Positions 1 through 8,600 of a DNA stretch of 16,781 nucleotides are shown in pieces. The notes below the pieces were generated by a model. It was not told where the DNA came from. It made no database searches and saw only the letters and a list, made by a program, of their open reading frames with translations. Position numbers and translations under genes: made by a program. Location of the stretch: contig JAKQGS010000366.1 in assembly GCA_029556045.1 (NCBI GenBank), positions 1 through 16,781 of the forward strand, written 5' to 3'. Source of the stretch: Pseudomonadota bacterium (lineage in GTDB: Bacteria > Bdellovibrionota > Oligoflexia > Oligoflexales > Oligoflexaceae). The stretch's first letter is position 1; the number at the start of each line of letters is the position of its first letter.

Positions 1-120
1 GCGACAAGTTGATAAAAATTTCAGAGCCGATGCAGAGCATGCAGAATTACCCAATGAAGTGGAACGGAATAAGACCTGAATTATCATGAAGTGGCTGTTC
101 AGCTGGGTAAATGCGGCGGT
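1..120. other. Unassigned left edge
   Basis: No gene can be assigned. Two plus-strand frames are open from the window start, one stopping at 77-79 (TGA) and one at 87-89 (TGA). The first could be the last 25 codons of a gene that begins outside the window, but the stretch is too short to tell coding from chance. A GCATGC palindrome sits at 37-42. Confidence 0.3.
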
Positions 121-310
121 TTATTGGCGAACGCGCCCTAAGTAAATGACGATGATTAATGCTATTCCTGAAATCAGCGGTCCTATTACTTGATTGGCGA
201 ACCAAACTAATAGTGGCCCTTTCTGCAGAGAAATAGGGTTACCATTTTTTTTAAAATTAGCTGTAAATTTGGTCCAGGACGAACTTATCGCTTTTTGGAT
301 AATTCTCATT
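121..310 (-). CDS. Small single-pass membrane protein, hypothetical
   Basis: A 62-aa protein of unknown function. The frame is open further upstream, but the ATG at 310 is preferred because GAGG stands seven bases before it; the upstream extension is not preceded by a Shine-Dalgarno sequence I can see. The N-terminal half is basic and polar (several Lys plus Ser, Thr and Asn). Residues about 32-57 form one hydrophobic segment (from PLLVWFANQV through IALIIVIYLG) followed by a basic tail (RVRQ), so a single-pass inner-membrane topology is likely. There is no recognisable domain. The gene lies in an AT-rich patch beside an orphan XRE regulator and a tRNA gene, which suggests accessory DNA. A small membrane toxin is conceivable from size and topology, but nothing in the sequence demonstrates this. 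It could also be a chance ORF. Confidence 0.45.
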
Positions 311-360
311 TGATTGCCTCGATTCAATTTTTTGTATCTAAATCTAATTCGGTAGGAGAG

Positions 361-389
361 GGTATAAGTTGATGGGTAGGAATAACCAA
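361..389 (-). promoter_or_regulatory. Possible sigma-70 promoter for the small membrane protein
   Basis: Read on the minus strand: TTGGTT (389-384), a 17-base spacer, then TATACC (366-361). This gives a transcription start near 354 and a leader of roughly 45 bases before the ATG at 310. The -10 matches 4 of 6 and the -35 matches 3 of 6 consensus positions. A perfect 7-bp inverted repeat CAAAACT (387-393) / AGTTTTG (406-412) touches the -35 and could be an operator. Confidence 0.3.
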
Positions 390-480
390 AACTCAACTGA
401 GGGAAAGTTTTGAGAAGTAAAAGTGAAATTTCCCTCCGGAGGATAGCGCATCTTGTATGTTTTGATTAGTTCCGGGGCCT

Positions 481-497
481 TGCATGCTTTTCATGCA
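481..497. promoter_or_regulatory. Inverted repeat upstream of the XRE gene, operator candidate
   Basis: TGCATG (481-486), a five-base spacer CTTTT, then CATGCA (492-497): a perfect 6-bp inverted repeat about 70 bases before the likely start of the XRE regulator. XRE/antitoxin-type repressors commonly bind such palindromes in their own promoters, so autoregulation is plausible. The assignment is inference; a CCTCCGGAGG palindrome at 433-442 is an alternative site. Confidence 0.25.
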
Positions 498-567
498 TTT
501 AAGGAAAGACGTAGAAAACACCCTTGAATGATCCTGCAATTGCATGAAAGCGATTGGCGGAGATTCT

Positions 568-873
568 GTGACAAAAGGCATTAAGGTAAGAAAATACTTA
601 AAGACAAAGTCTTCCGATCCTTTCATACGGCTTGCCTATTATGGAGCATCTATGCCTTTGGGGATGGCTCTTCTTATCGAAGGTTTGCGAACTAAAGTTG
701 GTTTGACACAAGCACAGTTGGCAAAGATGGCTGGAGTCAGCCTTCCTATGATCGGTCGGCTCGAGCGTGGTAATCTAGGTCGTATCCCAACGCTGGCCAC
801 GATCAATAAGGTGTCCAGGGCTTTGGGATATGAAGTTGGTTTGGTGATTCCATTGGTAGCTTCAAAGCAGTGA
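568..873 (+). CDS. XRE-family helix-turn-helix regulator, orphan antitoxin-like
   Basis: DNA-binding protein of the XRE/HTH_3 class, related in style to the antitoxins HipB/HigA. The GTG at 568 is preferred as start because GGAG (559-562) sits five bases before it; the ATG at 544 would add eight residues and lacks a ribosome binding site. From the GTG the protein is 101 aa. The first ~37 residues are basic and without a recognised fold. The HTH domain then spans about 38-92, with GLTQAQLAKMAGVS as helices 2-3, IGRLERGN following it, and a last helix TLATINKVSRALGYEV. No toxin partner is visible: downstream is a convergent tRNA four bases away and upstream is the small membrane protein on the other strand. 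It could be a solitary repressor of a mobile-element remnant or half of a decayed toxin-antitoxin pair. Confidence 0.8.
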   Translation: MTKGIKVRKYLKTKSSDPFIRLAYYGASMPLGMALLIEGLRTKVGLTQAQLAKMAGVSLPMIGRLERGNLGRIPTLATINKVSRALGYEVGLVIPLVASKQ

Positions 874-877
874 AGAT

Positions 878-953
878 TGGTCGGGGCGACTGGATTCGAA
901 CCAGCGACCTCACGCCCCCCAGACGTGTGCGCTACCAACTGCGCTACGCCCCG
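878..953 (-). tRNA. tRNA-Pro (anticodon GGG)
   Basis: A complete 76-base cloverleaf read on the minus strand, including the encoded 3' CCA. Acceptor stem CGGGGCG (953-947) pairs with CGCCCCG (888-882), followed by discriminator A and CCA. D-stem GCGC/GCGC. Anticodon stem CACGT/GCGTG encloses the loop CTGGGGG, giving anticodon GGG at 920-918 with G37, as expected for proline tRNAs. The T arm contains GGTTCGAATCC. It decodes CCC (and CCU by wobble). The 3' end faces the XRE gene, which stops at 873, leaving only four bases between them. Confidence 0.95.
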
Positions 954-966
954 ATTAATCTGGCAT

Positions 967-985
967 CTGATCAAAAAATGATCAG
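967..985. repeat. Perfect 7-bp inverted repeat next to tRNA-Pro
   Basis: CTGATCA (967-973), five A residues, TGATCAG (979-985). It lies 14 bases upstream of the tRNA's 5' end (tRNA read on the minus strand). In that orientation the loop is TTTTT. It could be a protein-binding site in the tRNA promoter region or a processing/structure element; nothing distinguishes these. Confidence 0.5.
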
Positions 986-986
986 C

Positions 987-1071
987 CGAAGTGGGAGGAA
1001 TTCATACCTATAATCATATAGATATGAGCTTCGATTCAGAGGATCTTTTGTAATCATAATCATCCACTTCG
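987..1071. repeat. Nested inverted repeats forming a potential stem-loop module
   Basis: An outer perfect 8-bp pair CGAAGTGG (987-994) / CCACTTCG (1064-1071) encloses an inner pair TTCATACCTATA (1001-1012) / TATAGATATGAG (1017-1028), which is complementary at 10 of 12 positions around an ATCA loop. A TATAAT hexamer (1009-1014) falls inside the inner repeat. The arrangement could be a structured RNA on either strand or a set of regulator-binding sites; no known RNA family is recognised. Confidence 0.4.
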
Positions 1072-1304
1072 TAAACAGTTTTTTCGTCTTTTAAAACGGG
1101 TCCGTGGTGGGAGATCAATCCAATCGAGTCCCCCTCGCAAGCATAATATTATTATCTAGTTAAAACAGTTAGTTGCAAGAATTACTGCAGAGGTCAAAGC
1201 CTTGACGGCTTTGTTTGCCCCACGACCCCCTTGTTAAGATGGACGTAGCGGTATTGCCGCAAACCCTCCTTTTTAATGATTTGACGAATACCGGAGACAA
1301 CGAC

Positions 1305-2549
1305 ATGAAAAGCCATTGCCGCCGGCATATTCTGGGGCTGTACCTGGCCGCTGCCATCCTGATGATCGGCGCGGGAACCTCTCGGGCCGCAGATCAGGGC
1401 AAAGTGAGTTACCACAAATTCGAGGTCACCCAAAAAGTGGCGGAGCATGTGTGGTTTTGGGAGGCTGTATTCAGCTCCTACAATGCGGACAATATGATCA
1501 TCCACGACACGAGGTACCCCAATATTATCGTGGATGTGGTGGATTATAGGCAGTTTTCCGCCCAGTATAACGGGGGACGTGCCCTGTCGCGGGACCAAAA
1601 ATCCGATTGGGTCGACCGTTACCTCAAACGATATGAATTGGCATTAAGTCGGTTTCACGAGCGCGGGAAAGATGCGGCCCAGCTGGGTCCGATGGAAAAG
1701 CGTATTTTAGCGGTGTATAGCCGTCACCGTCAGGCGCTGGCTGATCTATTGGCCGGCAAGGCCACGCTGCGCACCCAGCAGGGTATGGCGGATCAGTTCA
1801 AAACCGCCGCTAAACGAGCTGAGGTCTATCTGCCCTATATGGAACGAATCTTTCGGCAGCAGGGTATGCCGGTGGATTTGACCCGTCTGGCGTTTGTGGA
1901 GTCGATGTTCAATACCAAGGCTCGATCCAAGGTCGGTGCGGTTGGCATTTGGCAGTTTATGCCGGAGACGGCTCGCTCGTTTATGCTGGTCAATCGCTAT
2001 ATTGACGAGCGGCAGAGTCCGATTAAAGCCACTTACGCAGCGGCGTCCTTTTTGAAGCAAAATTTTAAGGAACTTGGTACCTGGCCCCTTGCGGTGACTG
2101 CCTACAATCACGGACCGGCGGGGATGAGAAGAGCGGCCAGAACCCTGGGGACTAAGGATCTGAGTGCCATTATTTCTCGCTACAAATCACCGACCTTTGG
2201 CTTTGCTTCGGCCAATTTTTATGCGGAATTTGTCGCGGTCCGGAATGTCTATAACCGCTCTTTTGCGAAGAAGTTCAATCGCAATCACAACCCCTTGAAT
2301 ATCACGGCCATCAAGCTTAACAAACCAACTTCCGTCAGTGAATTGATCAATAAAACGCCCCTTGATGAAAAAACCCTGCGGGAATTCAATCCGTGTATCC
2401 AAAAGGAATATTTTGCATCGCAACGCCATAAACCGTTGCCCCGCAATTATGAATTGGTCGTTCCAATCGCCATTGAAAATGAAGTGCGCAGTTCGTTGAA
2501 TAATCGAGGTGGTATCGCTTCACAAAAATCGGGAAGGACGCGAATATGA
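1305..2549 (+). CDS. Exported SLT-family lytic transglycosylase (MltD-like)
   Basis: Periplasmic muramidase that cleaves the glycan strands of peptidoglycan, leaving 1,6-anhydromuramoyl ends. The ATG at 1305 is chosen because GGAG (1293-1296) precedes it by eight bases and it begins a signal peptide (basic MKSHCRRH, hydrophobic core to about residue 24, cleavage near SRA-A); the open frame reaches back to 1215 without such features. Length 414 aa. The family 1 SLT domain covers about 172-320: catalytic Glu199 in FVES, GAVGIWQFMPETA at 211-223, and AYNHGPAGMRRA at 266-277, all typical of MltD/Slt enzymes. Residues 331-388 (FNPCIQ, then YELVVPIA) resemble the degenerate LysM-like domain of MltD relatives. 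It opens the envelope operon and overlaps the next gene by ATGA, so it is probably made in proportion with the TPR proteins and may open the wall locally for their assembly (inference). Confidence 0.9.
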   Translation: MKSHCRRHILGLYLAAAILMIGAGTSRAADQGKVSYHKFEVTQKVAEHVWFWEAVFSSYNADNMIIHDTRYPNIIVDVVDYRQFSAQYNGGRALSRDQKSDWVDRYLKRYELALSRFHERGKDAAQLGPMEKRILAVYSRHRQALADLLAGKATLRTQQGMADQFKTAAKRAEVYLPYMERIFRQQGMPVDLTRLAFVESMFNTKARSKVGAVGIWQFMPETARSFMLVNRYIDERQSPIKATYAAASFLKQNFKELGTWPLAVTAYNHGPAGMRRAARTLGTKDLSAIISRYKSPTFGFASANFYAEFVAVRNVYNRSFAKKFNRNHNPLNITAIKLNKPTSVSELINKTPLDEKTLREFNPCIQKEYFASQRHKPLPRNYELVVPIAIENEVRSSLNNRGGIASQKSGRTRI

Positions 2550-3277
2550 GGCGCAAGCAACTGCTGTTAGGAATAGTGTTGGTCACCCTCGGCGCTGCCG
2601 CCGCAGCAGCAGAAAAGTCCAAAAGCGTGGATTCTATCCTTGATCGCCTGGAAAAGCGCTTGATGGATGAAGAGCGTGGCGTCATGGACATGGGGGATGA
2701 GGCCGGGGCCTCCATGCAAAAGGCTGATGAAATCATCACCACCTACGAAGGTAAGGGTCAGGTCATCCAGGCGGTGCCTCAACGATCCCGTCCTCTAGCC
2801 GATGTTGAAGAAGCGGTTGATCAGCTGGTTCGGGATGTCGATCAGTTGGGCAGTGATGTGCAATCTCATCGGCAGAAAATTTTGGAAGCCGCCCGGATCG
2901 ATAATGTTGTCGAGATCCTCGTTGCCCCCGATGATGCCAAAAAAACATCCCTGCGCACCATCGATGTGGAAATCGACGGGGTGAATGTGTATCGCATCAG
3001 CCAGGATGCCGGACTTTGGCTCACACAAAAAAGCATTCCAGTCTATCTGGGGCCTATGAAACCTGGAGCCCATGAGTTGTCCTTTACGGCACGGGTCGCC
3101 CGTAAGTCAGGCGAAAAACTCACCTATGATGCATCGGGTTATGGCACCGTTAATCAAAAATTTGCCTTCAAGATTCCGGATGGCAAGAGCAAAAAACGCT
3201 TTGTTGTGAAGGTTGCGGCTCCTGACAAAGGCAATGAAACCGGCAAGGCGGAATGGCAGGAGCTCAACAAAAAATGA
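2546..3277 (+). CDS. Exported coiled-coil/beta protein of the envelope operon, unknown function
   Basis: 243 aa, function unknown. An ATGA overlap with the transglycosylase gene and GGGAAGGA (2531-2538) seven bases upstream fix the start. The N-terminus is a signal peptide (MRRKQLLLGIVLVTLG and an Ala-rich cleavage region near residue 22). Residues 26-120 are strongly charged and helical, with a heptad-like stretch at about 85-118, so a coiled coil and oligomerisation are likely. Residues 121-240 read as beta-strands, including an RTIDVEIDGVNVYR segment and GPMKPGAHELSFTARV, which is reminiscent of PEGA-type or Ig-like surface domains; I would not assign a family. Its place between a wall hydrolase and TPR scaffold proteins suggests a periplasmic structural partner. 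It ends in an ATGA overlap with the next gene. Confidence 0.8.
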   Translation: MRRKQLLLGIVLVTLGAAAAAAEKSKSVDSILDRLEKRLMDEERGVMDMGDEAGASMQKADEIITTYEGKGQVIQAVPQRSRPLADVEEAVDQLVRDVDQLGSDVQSHRQKILEAARIDNVVEILVAPDDAKKTSLRTIDVEIDGVNVYRISQDAGLWLTQKSIPVYLGPMKPGAHELSFTARVARKSGEKLTYDASGYGTVNQKFAFKIPDGKSKKRFVVKVAAPDKGNETGKAEWQELNKK

Positions 3278-5631
3278 ACAATGAGATCCCATCGATTCGC
3301 TCACTTTTCCCAAACTCGGGGCGTCGGGTCATTATTATGTTGGCTTTTGCCCAACTCACCCCAGCTCTGGTGGAAGCGAAACCTTCAGTCAAATCTCTGA
3401 GTTCACCGGAACAGGAGATTCAGAAAGCATTGGATGGACTTGATCTCATTGCCAAACGTGCTGAATCCGGCGCAGTTATCGCCCGTACCGAGTCCATTGG
3501 TCCCTTGGTGTATTCTGTCGACAGAGCCTTCGATTTGGGGCTTGAGGCTTATCAGCAGAATGAACCCCTCCTGGCGGCGCGTTATCTGGAGTTTTTCGCG
3601 CAGGGGGCTCAGGTCCCCGACCCTGACAGGCTGAAAACTGCTTATTATCATCTGGGTCGCAGCTACGAACTGGCGAAACTTCCTGAAAACTCCGTGCGTT
3701 CTTATGTGGCCTATCTGGCGGTGCAAGTGACGGCAGCCAATTTGGAAAAATCGCAGCTGCTGGACGTCATGCGACGTTTGCTGGGCCTCTATGCAAATCA
3801 ATCCCACAATGACAAAAAGCGCATAGCCCAGCTGATGGCTACGATCACCACCCTTGACCTTCCTAAAGATATTCGCGCTGAGTTGTACTTCTATGCAGGC
3901 TACTTTGCTGGTTCCATCGGGCTGCGGAAGCAGGCGCTGGAACTCATGGAGCAGGCTTTGGCGGAATCACAGGACTCCCATGTGAAGGCCCAGGCTCACT
4001 ACTACCGAGGGCATCTTCTTGGGGTCAATGGCGCGCATGATCAAGCTATGGGCCACTTCAAGAATCTTTTGGCCATGCCGGACGCCGGCGTTAAAGATCT
4101 TAAAGATTTGGCGAGGTTAGCTTCAGCTCGATTGATGGTGTTGGAAAAAAAGCCGGAAACCGCCCTGGACTACTACCAACAGGTCAGCACCGATTCGACG
4201 CGGTTTCGTGAGGCACAGTTTGAACGAATCTATGTGGCAATACAGCTGGAGAGATTTGATGTTGCCCTGCGAGATGCGGAAAACTATCTGAAAGTGTACG
4301 GAGACCACGAAGAATCCCGTAAAATCCGCATGCTGACTGGATACCTGAACCTTCGGGCCGGGAAGTTCCATGAAGCACGACGAGTCATTCAAGCGGCCGA
4401 TACCAGCCTAGCAGGAACACTGTCCTGGTTGTCTTCCAACTATGGGGGTCATCAGCGGACCATGAACCAGCCGGACGTGGATAGGGTTATGAAAGTTGTG
4501 GCCCCATACGTCGTTCATCCAGCCGTCATGGTCCAGGCACACAGTCTCTTTCAACGGATTGATCGGGAGGAACGTGAGGCCAGCGACGCCCGTAATATTA
4601 TTCAGCAGTCCATCTTTGTTCTGGGCCGGGCCAATCTGGGTATGACACGACCCTATGAGGTTCGGCAGATCCAGCAGATGGAGTCCGAAATCGAACGGGT
4701 TCTGCAAATCGGGCACCGGCTCCTGGAAACGGAAAAAAACCTTTATTCCAAATCCCTCACTGAAGCGGAGCAAAAGGAACTGGAATTCAACAGTCGCCGA
4801 AGGCTTCGGGTCTTTGGCTCGTTGCGCACACCCTTTTACTACCGGGGCGATAGTCAGGCCCTGCTGCATCAGGGAGAAATGACATTGAAAGTCGCACAAC
4901 TGACGGAAAAACTTCGCAAGTCCAAAGCGCAGCTTGCTGCGTTGAAACTTTTGGGGGCTGGGGATGGAACAGGCGGAGGCCGTAGTTATGGCTCATCCTA
5001 TGAGGACCTATCCCAACGGTTTGCTGATGCGGAGAGACAGCAAAATCGCGCCATTGAGTTGATACGTATGCGCGCGGCCCAGGAGATGTTGGTGCATAGC
5101 CCTTATCAAAAACTAAAGATCATTATCAAACAATATGCCGGGGCTCTTCATGATGAGGAGTCGATTCTGGCAAAATACCGCGACACCTATGCGTCTCATT
5201 CTGAACGTTATCTGAAGGACCAGGCTGACTTGGCCTGGAAACGCTGGGAGAGCGTGCTGAAGAATCTGTATTCCCGGTTGAATCAGGCGGAAGATGGACT
5301 TCGGCAACAACTGAAGGAAGACGTGAAGGGGTTTGAGCAACAGATTGCCCGTTTTGAGCTATTGCGACTCAAGATGGCCAGCCTGCGGGAGAATATCAGC
5401 AATGAGCTATCCGATCAATGGCCTGCCATCTTGGACCACTATGTCATTCATCTTGAAGAACGCCGGGCGCAACATCAGAAGTGGTTGGGAGATATCGACT
5501 GGCTTTCAGCCAACCAGACCAGCCAGGAACGGGAAAAAGAAACGCGAAAATTTGAAGTGTCTCGGGTGATGCTGGAAGAAAACCTAAAGGATCTGGAGCA
5601 AACTAAGTCCTGGCAATGGGGGCAACCATGA
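3274..5631 (+). CDS. Large exported TPR protein with C-terminal coiled coil, Glt-like
   Basis: 785 aa. The ATG at 3274 overlaps the preceding stop (ATGA), with AGGAG at 3258-3262. A hydrophobic segment at about residues 19-34 (VIIMLAFAQLTPALVEA) acts as signal peptide or anchor. Residues about 75-400 are helical repeats of TPR character, for example AARYLEFFAQGAQVPD, TAYYHLGRSYELAKLPENS and KAQAHYYRGHLLG. Around residue 560 is a Gly/Ser-rich hinge (GAGDGTGGGRSYGSSY). From about 575 to the end the protein is highly charged, long-helical and probably coiled coil (for example LYSRLNQAEDGLRQQLKED). No catalytic motif is seen. The overall type resembles the TPR scaffolds of the myxobacterial gliding (Glt) complex, but at this level TPR proteins are easily confused, so no symbol is given. 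It overlaps the next gene by ATGA. Confidence 0.8.
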   Translation: MNNEIPSIRSLFPNSGRRVIIMLAFAQLTPALVEAKPSVKSLSSPEQEIQKALDGLDLIAKRAESGAVIARTESIGPLVYSVDRAFDLGLEAYQQNEPLLAARYLEFFAQGAQVPDPDRLKTAYYHLGRSYELAKLPENSVRSYVAYLAVQVTAANLEKSQLLDVMRRLLGLYANQSHNDKKRIAQLMATITTLDLPKDIRAELYFYAGYFAGSIGLRKQALELMEQALAESQDSHVKAQAHYYRGHLLGVNGAHDQAMGHFKNLLAMPDAGVKDLKDLARLASARLMVLEKKPETALDYYQQVSTDSTRFREAQFERIYVAIQLERFDVALRDAENYLKVYGDHEESRKIRMLTGYLNLRAGKFHEARRVIQAADTSLAGTLSWLSSNYGGHQRTMNQPDVDRVMKVVAPYVVHPAVMVQAHSLFQRIDREEREASDARNIIQQSIFVLGRANLGMTRPYEVRQIQQMESEIERVLQIGHRLLETEKNLYSKSLTEAEQKELEFNSRRRLRVFGSLRTPFYYRGDSQALLHQGEMTLKVAQLTEKLRKSKAQLAALKLLGAGDGTGGGRSYGSSYEDLSQRFADAERQQNRAIELIRMRAAQEMLVHSPYQKLKIIIKQYAGALHDEESILAKYRDTYASHSERYLKDQADLAWKRWESVLKNLYSRLNQAEDGLRQQLKEDVKGFEQQIARFELLRLKMASLRENISNELSDQWPAILDHYVIHLEERRAQHQKWLGDIDWLSANQTSQEREKETRKFEVSRVMLEENLKDLEQTKSWQWGQP

Positions 5632-8600
5632 GGGTGATTCAATGCACGATTTTGGTTCTCACGCTGTCGACAACGCTCAACGCAGCTCCTCAGAAGAAAC
5701 TTGCTCCTGATGTGCCCTCTGCGGAAACGATGGATGCCTATCGCAGTTACTGGCAGGAATTTGATCGTTATGAAGCGCGTCGTCTGCGCGAAGAAAAAGA
5801 CAAGTACCAGAAAAGCTGGAATCAATTGCGGCAGGATTTCGACGCCAAAACCCAGAAATTAACATCGGAACAAACGAGCAGCCTGCGGAAGTCAATTGCA
5901 AAATACAAGGAAAATCTTAAAAGGTATCCTGATTCTGACACCAGGGTAGCCACCCTTCTGAATCTCGCTCAGGCGCAAACTAAGTTGGCTAGTGTCATAG
6001 ACGAGGCAGAAGAAGGCGCAGGGCAGAACTTGCGGACAGCTGCCATCGTCAATTTGGCGGAAATTGAACGTGGATACCCTCATTATGAGAAGATCGATCA
6101 GGTCTTTTATCTGCATGGATTGCTCCTGACTCACATGGGCCAGGATCAGGCCGCCCGTACACTTTGGCAAAAGCTGTCGCAACTGAAAAAAGCATCCTTA
6201 TTCACTCTGCATGGCAACCTCGCTATGGGGGACTACCATTTTCGGCAGGAGAGCCCGCGAGAAGCGTTAACGTACTACAAAAAAGCCCGGGATCTTTTGC
6301 AAAATGACGACATTCCCAATCGAGACTACGAATCGCTGCGGGTGCAATACCGGGTGGCATGGGCCGCATACCGTTCTGCCCGGCTGGGGGAATGTATTGA
6401 AACGGCGTTCGCTCTGCTTGGTCCGGGTCGGGAAGCCCGGAAACGGGACTTTCAGAGGAAGGTGGAGCAGGACGCGGTGGATTTGATCGGTGATGCGCTG
6501 TTCGAAAAAAATGAAATTCAATATACAAAATCGACGCTTCGACGGCGTGAAATTGCCCCATTTGCCGCTGCGGTGGCCACCCGTGTTATGCAACAATACG
6601 CTTTCCACAAGATGTATGATCGCGCGATTGAAATCGGTGAACACGTGGTTGAGGAACATCCTCTCACCCGGGAAGCTCCCGGTTTGCTGACAGCACTGGC
6701 AGAAGGATATCAAAAGGCCGGCCAGGAGGATCTATGGTTGGTGCAAATGGAAAAACTCGCACTGTTATTGCCAAAAGACAGTCTGTGGCGCAGCCGTCAT
6801 CGTGATCAATTTGAGGCCACCCGCCAAATGGAATCACTGTCCTTGCCAGCGGCCAAAACCGTTGCTGCATGGCACTATGAAAAAGGCATAGCGACCGGCA
6901 ATGCCACGCGGCTTAACAATGCACAAAGCTACTATGGATTGCTGGCGAAGTACGATCCAGTGCATCAGGATGCCATGCAGTGGCGTATCCGCCAGGCTAA
7001 TTGCGCGTTTTATGCGGGACGATATCCGGAAGCCGATGCACGGTACGCCCATCTCAAGACTGAGATGCGGTTAAAGGAGGAAGATCTCGCTTTTGTGGCT
7101 TACCAGTTAGCTTTAACGCGGGAAAAAATCTGGAATGATGTTTTCTTGAAAGTTTCGTCACAGGGAGAAGGCACTACCGCAGCTTCCATGGAAGCACTCA
7201 AGAATTTGCAAAAGGCGGTGGAAGAATATGCCAACAGGTTTCCTATGGAAAGTAAAACTGTCGATCTTCTGCTTATGGCGGCCAGTGCTAACCGTGATGC
7301 CGACAATCTGGCGCAAGCCAATCAATATTGGCAACGGGCTTTGGTTTCGGATCCAACTCCAGGGCAACGGGCTATCGCTATACGGGGGATGGTACTGACA
7401 AAGGTCAACAAGGGCACCTCCCGCGACGTGATGGACCTGGCGATGCGTTATCTGAAACTTGAGAATTGGGATTCCATGGGCACATCATTGGGGTCGGAAC
7501 TTAAAGGGGTATTGTCATCTGCCGCAGTATCGGAAGGTGAGCGCCTGAACAAGGAGGGCAACGTCCTTGAGTCTGGTGGGTTGTTGGTGATGACGGCGCA
7601 GGAATTTCCGGATATCCCCGAACGGGATAAAATTTACCGCGACGGGGCTTATATGCTGGCTTTAGGAGGCGATTGGAGCGGAGCCCGTCAGGCAGCTCTT
7701 CGTTTTCTCGACGAGGGGCGAAAAAATGACGTGGCCGGAGACATGCTATATCTCAAAGCGCGCGCGGACGAATTCCAAATGAAGTTCCGTCCTGCGGTGG
7801 AAAGCTATTTGGCGTTAGCCAATCAGTTCCCCCGCCATTCCCGCGTCAAGGCCAGCCTTGTGCGTGCAGAAAATCTGGCTGGGACTGATGAAAATTACGA
7901 AATGGCTGGCCGTGCCGCGGAAAAACTCGGCGACTTGGCCGGGGACAATGATGCGCAGGTTAAAGCCTACCAGCGATCTTACCAGCATTTTGAACAAGGT
8001 GGTGATCATGGCTCAAGCGCGCGGGTAGCAGCCAAGATGAACAAGAAGTCCAAGTCCACGTCGTTGCGGTTGCAGAGTCAATTGGCTGAAGCCCGTTCGC
8101 AGTTTGCTCTCGGTCAGGAAAAGGCGGCTCTGGCCTCATTTGCCAGGATCGCCCGTGCGGCGGATAAGGAAAGAGATCGACTTGATAACAAAGTTTATCA
8201 GGCTGTAGCCGGAGAAGCATACTTTCGCCTTGGGCAAGAGGCTGAGGCGCAGTTCAGGGATTACAAATTGACCCGTCGCAGCGGTAAACCACTGGATAAC
8301 GTGAATCGCAAAGCAGGCTATTTTGAAACTTTAAGCCAGCACTATGATAAAGCTATCCGGACTGGCCACGAGGACTTTGCCATCAAGTCCCGGCTTCGTG
8401 TGGCTGCCGCAGCTCAGGAGTTTTCTGAAGACCTGGCTGAACTGTTAACTAAACATCAGGATAAAATGGCATCATCAGAATATGAAAAGTTAAGCGCCAA
8501 TAAGGAGCGTTTAAGTTCCTTGGCAGCCAAATACAAAGATGCGAATGCACTGGTAAACTCCTCCTCCAGAGGGCGCAATTCAAGAGGGCGATCCGCCCGC

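Larger units (their letters stand above)
954..1304. other. Structured non-coding stretch between tRNA-Pro and the envelope operon
   Basis: No gene is supported in these 351 bases. The left part holds three inverted repeats (967-985, 1001-1028 and the pair 987-994/1064-1071), listed separately. The direct repeat TAATCATA occurs at 1011-1018 and 1051-1058. The right part should carry the promoter of the operon starting at 1305. A weak candidate is TTGTTT (1211-1216), an 18-base spacer and TAAGAT (1235-1240), but the -35 is poor. No clear factor-independent terminator is visible. Confidence 0.5.

Noticed and set aside
393..626. 77-aa minus-strand open frame
   Set aside because: It overlaps the XRE gene start, and its composition looks random with no domain. 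The non-coding reading with palindromes is more likely.
639..974. 111-aa minus-strand open frame across the tRNA and the XRE gene
   Set aside because: Its sequence GVAQLVAHTSGGREVAGSNP is the classic false translation of a tRNA gene, and the rest is antisense to a well-supported regulator.
1215..1304. Longer N-terminus for the transglycosylase
   Set aside because: The extension would put 30 residues before a clear signal peptide, and the start at 1305 has its own GGAG site.
4408..4899. 163-aa minus-strand open frame inside the 785-aa TPR gene
   Set aside because: No start signal or domain; the plus-strand frame is continuous and has TPR character.
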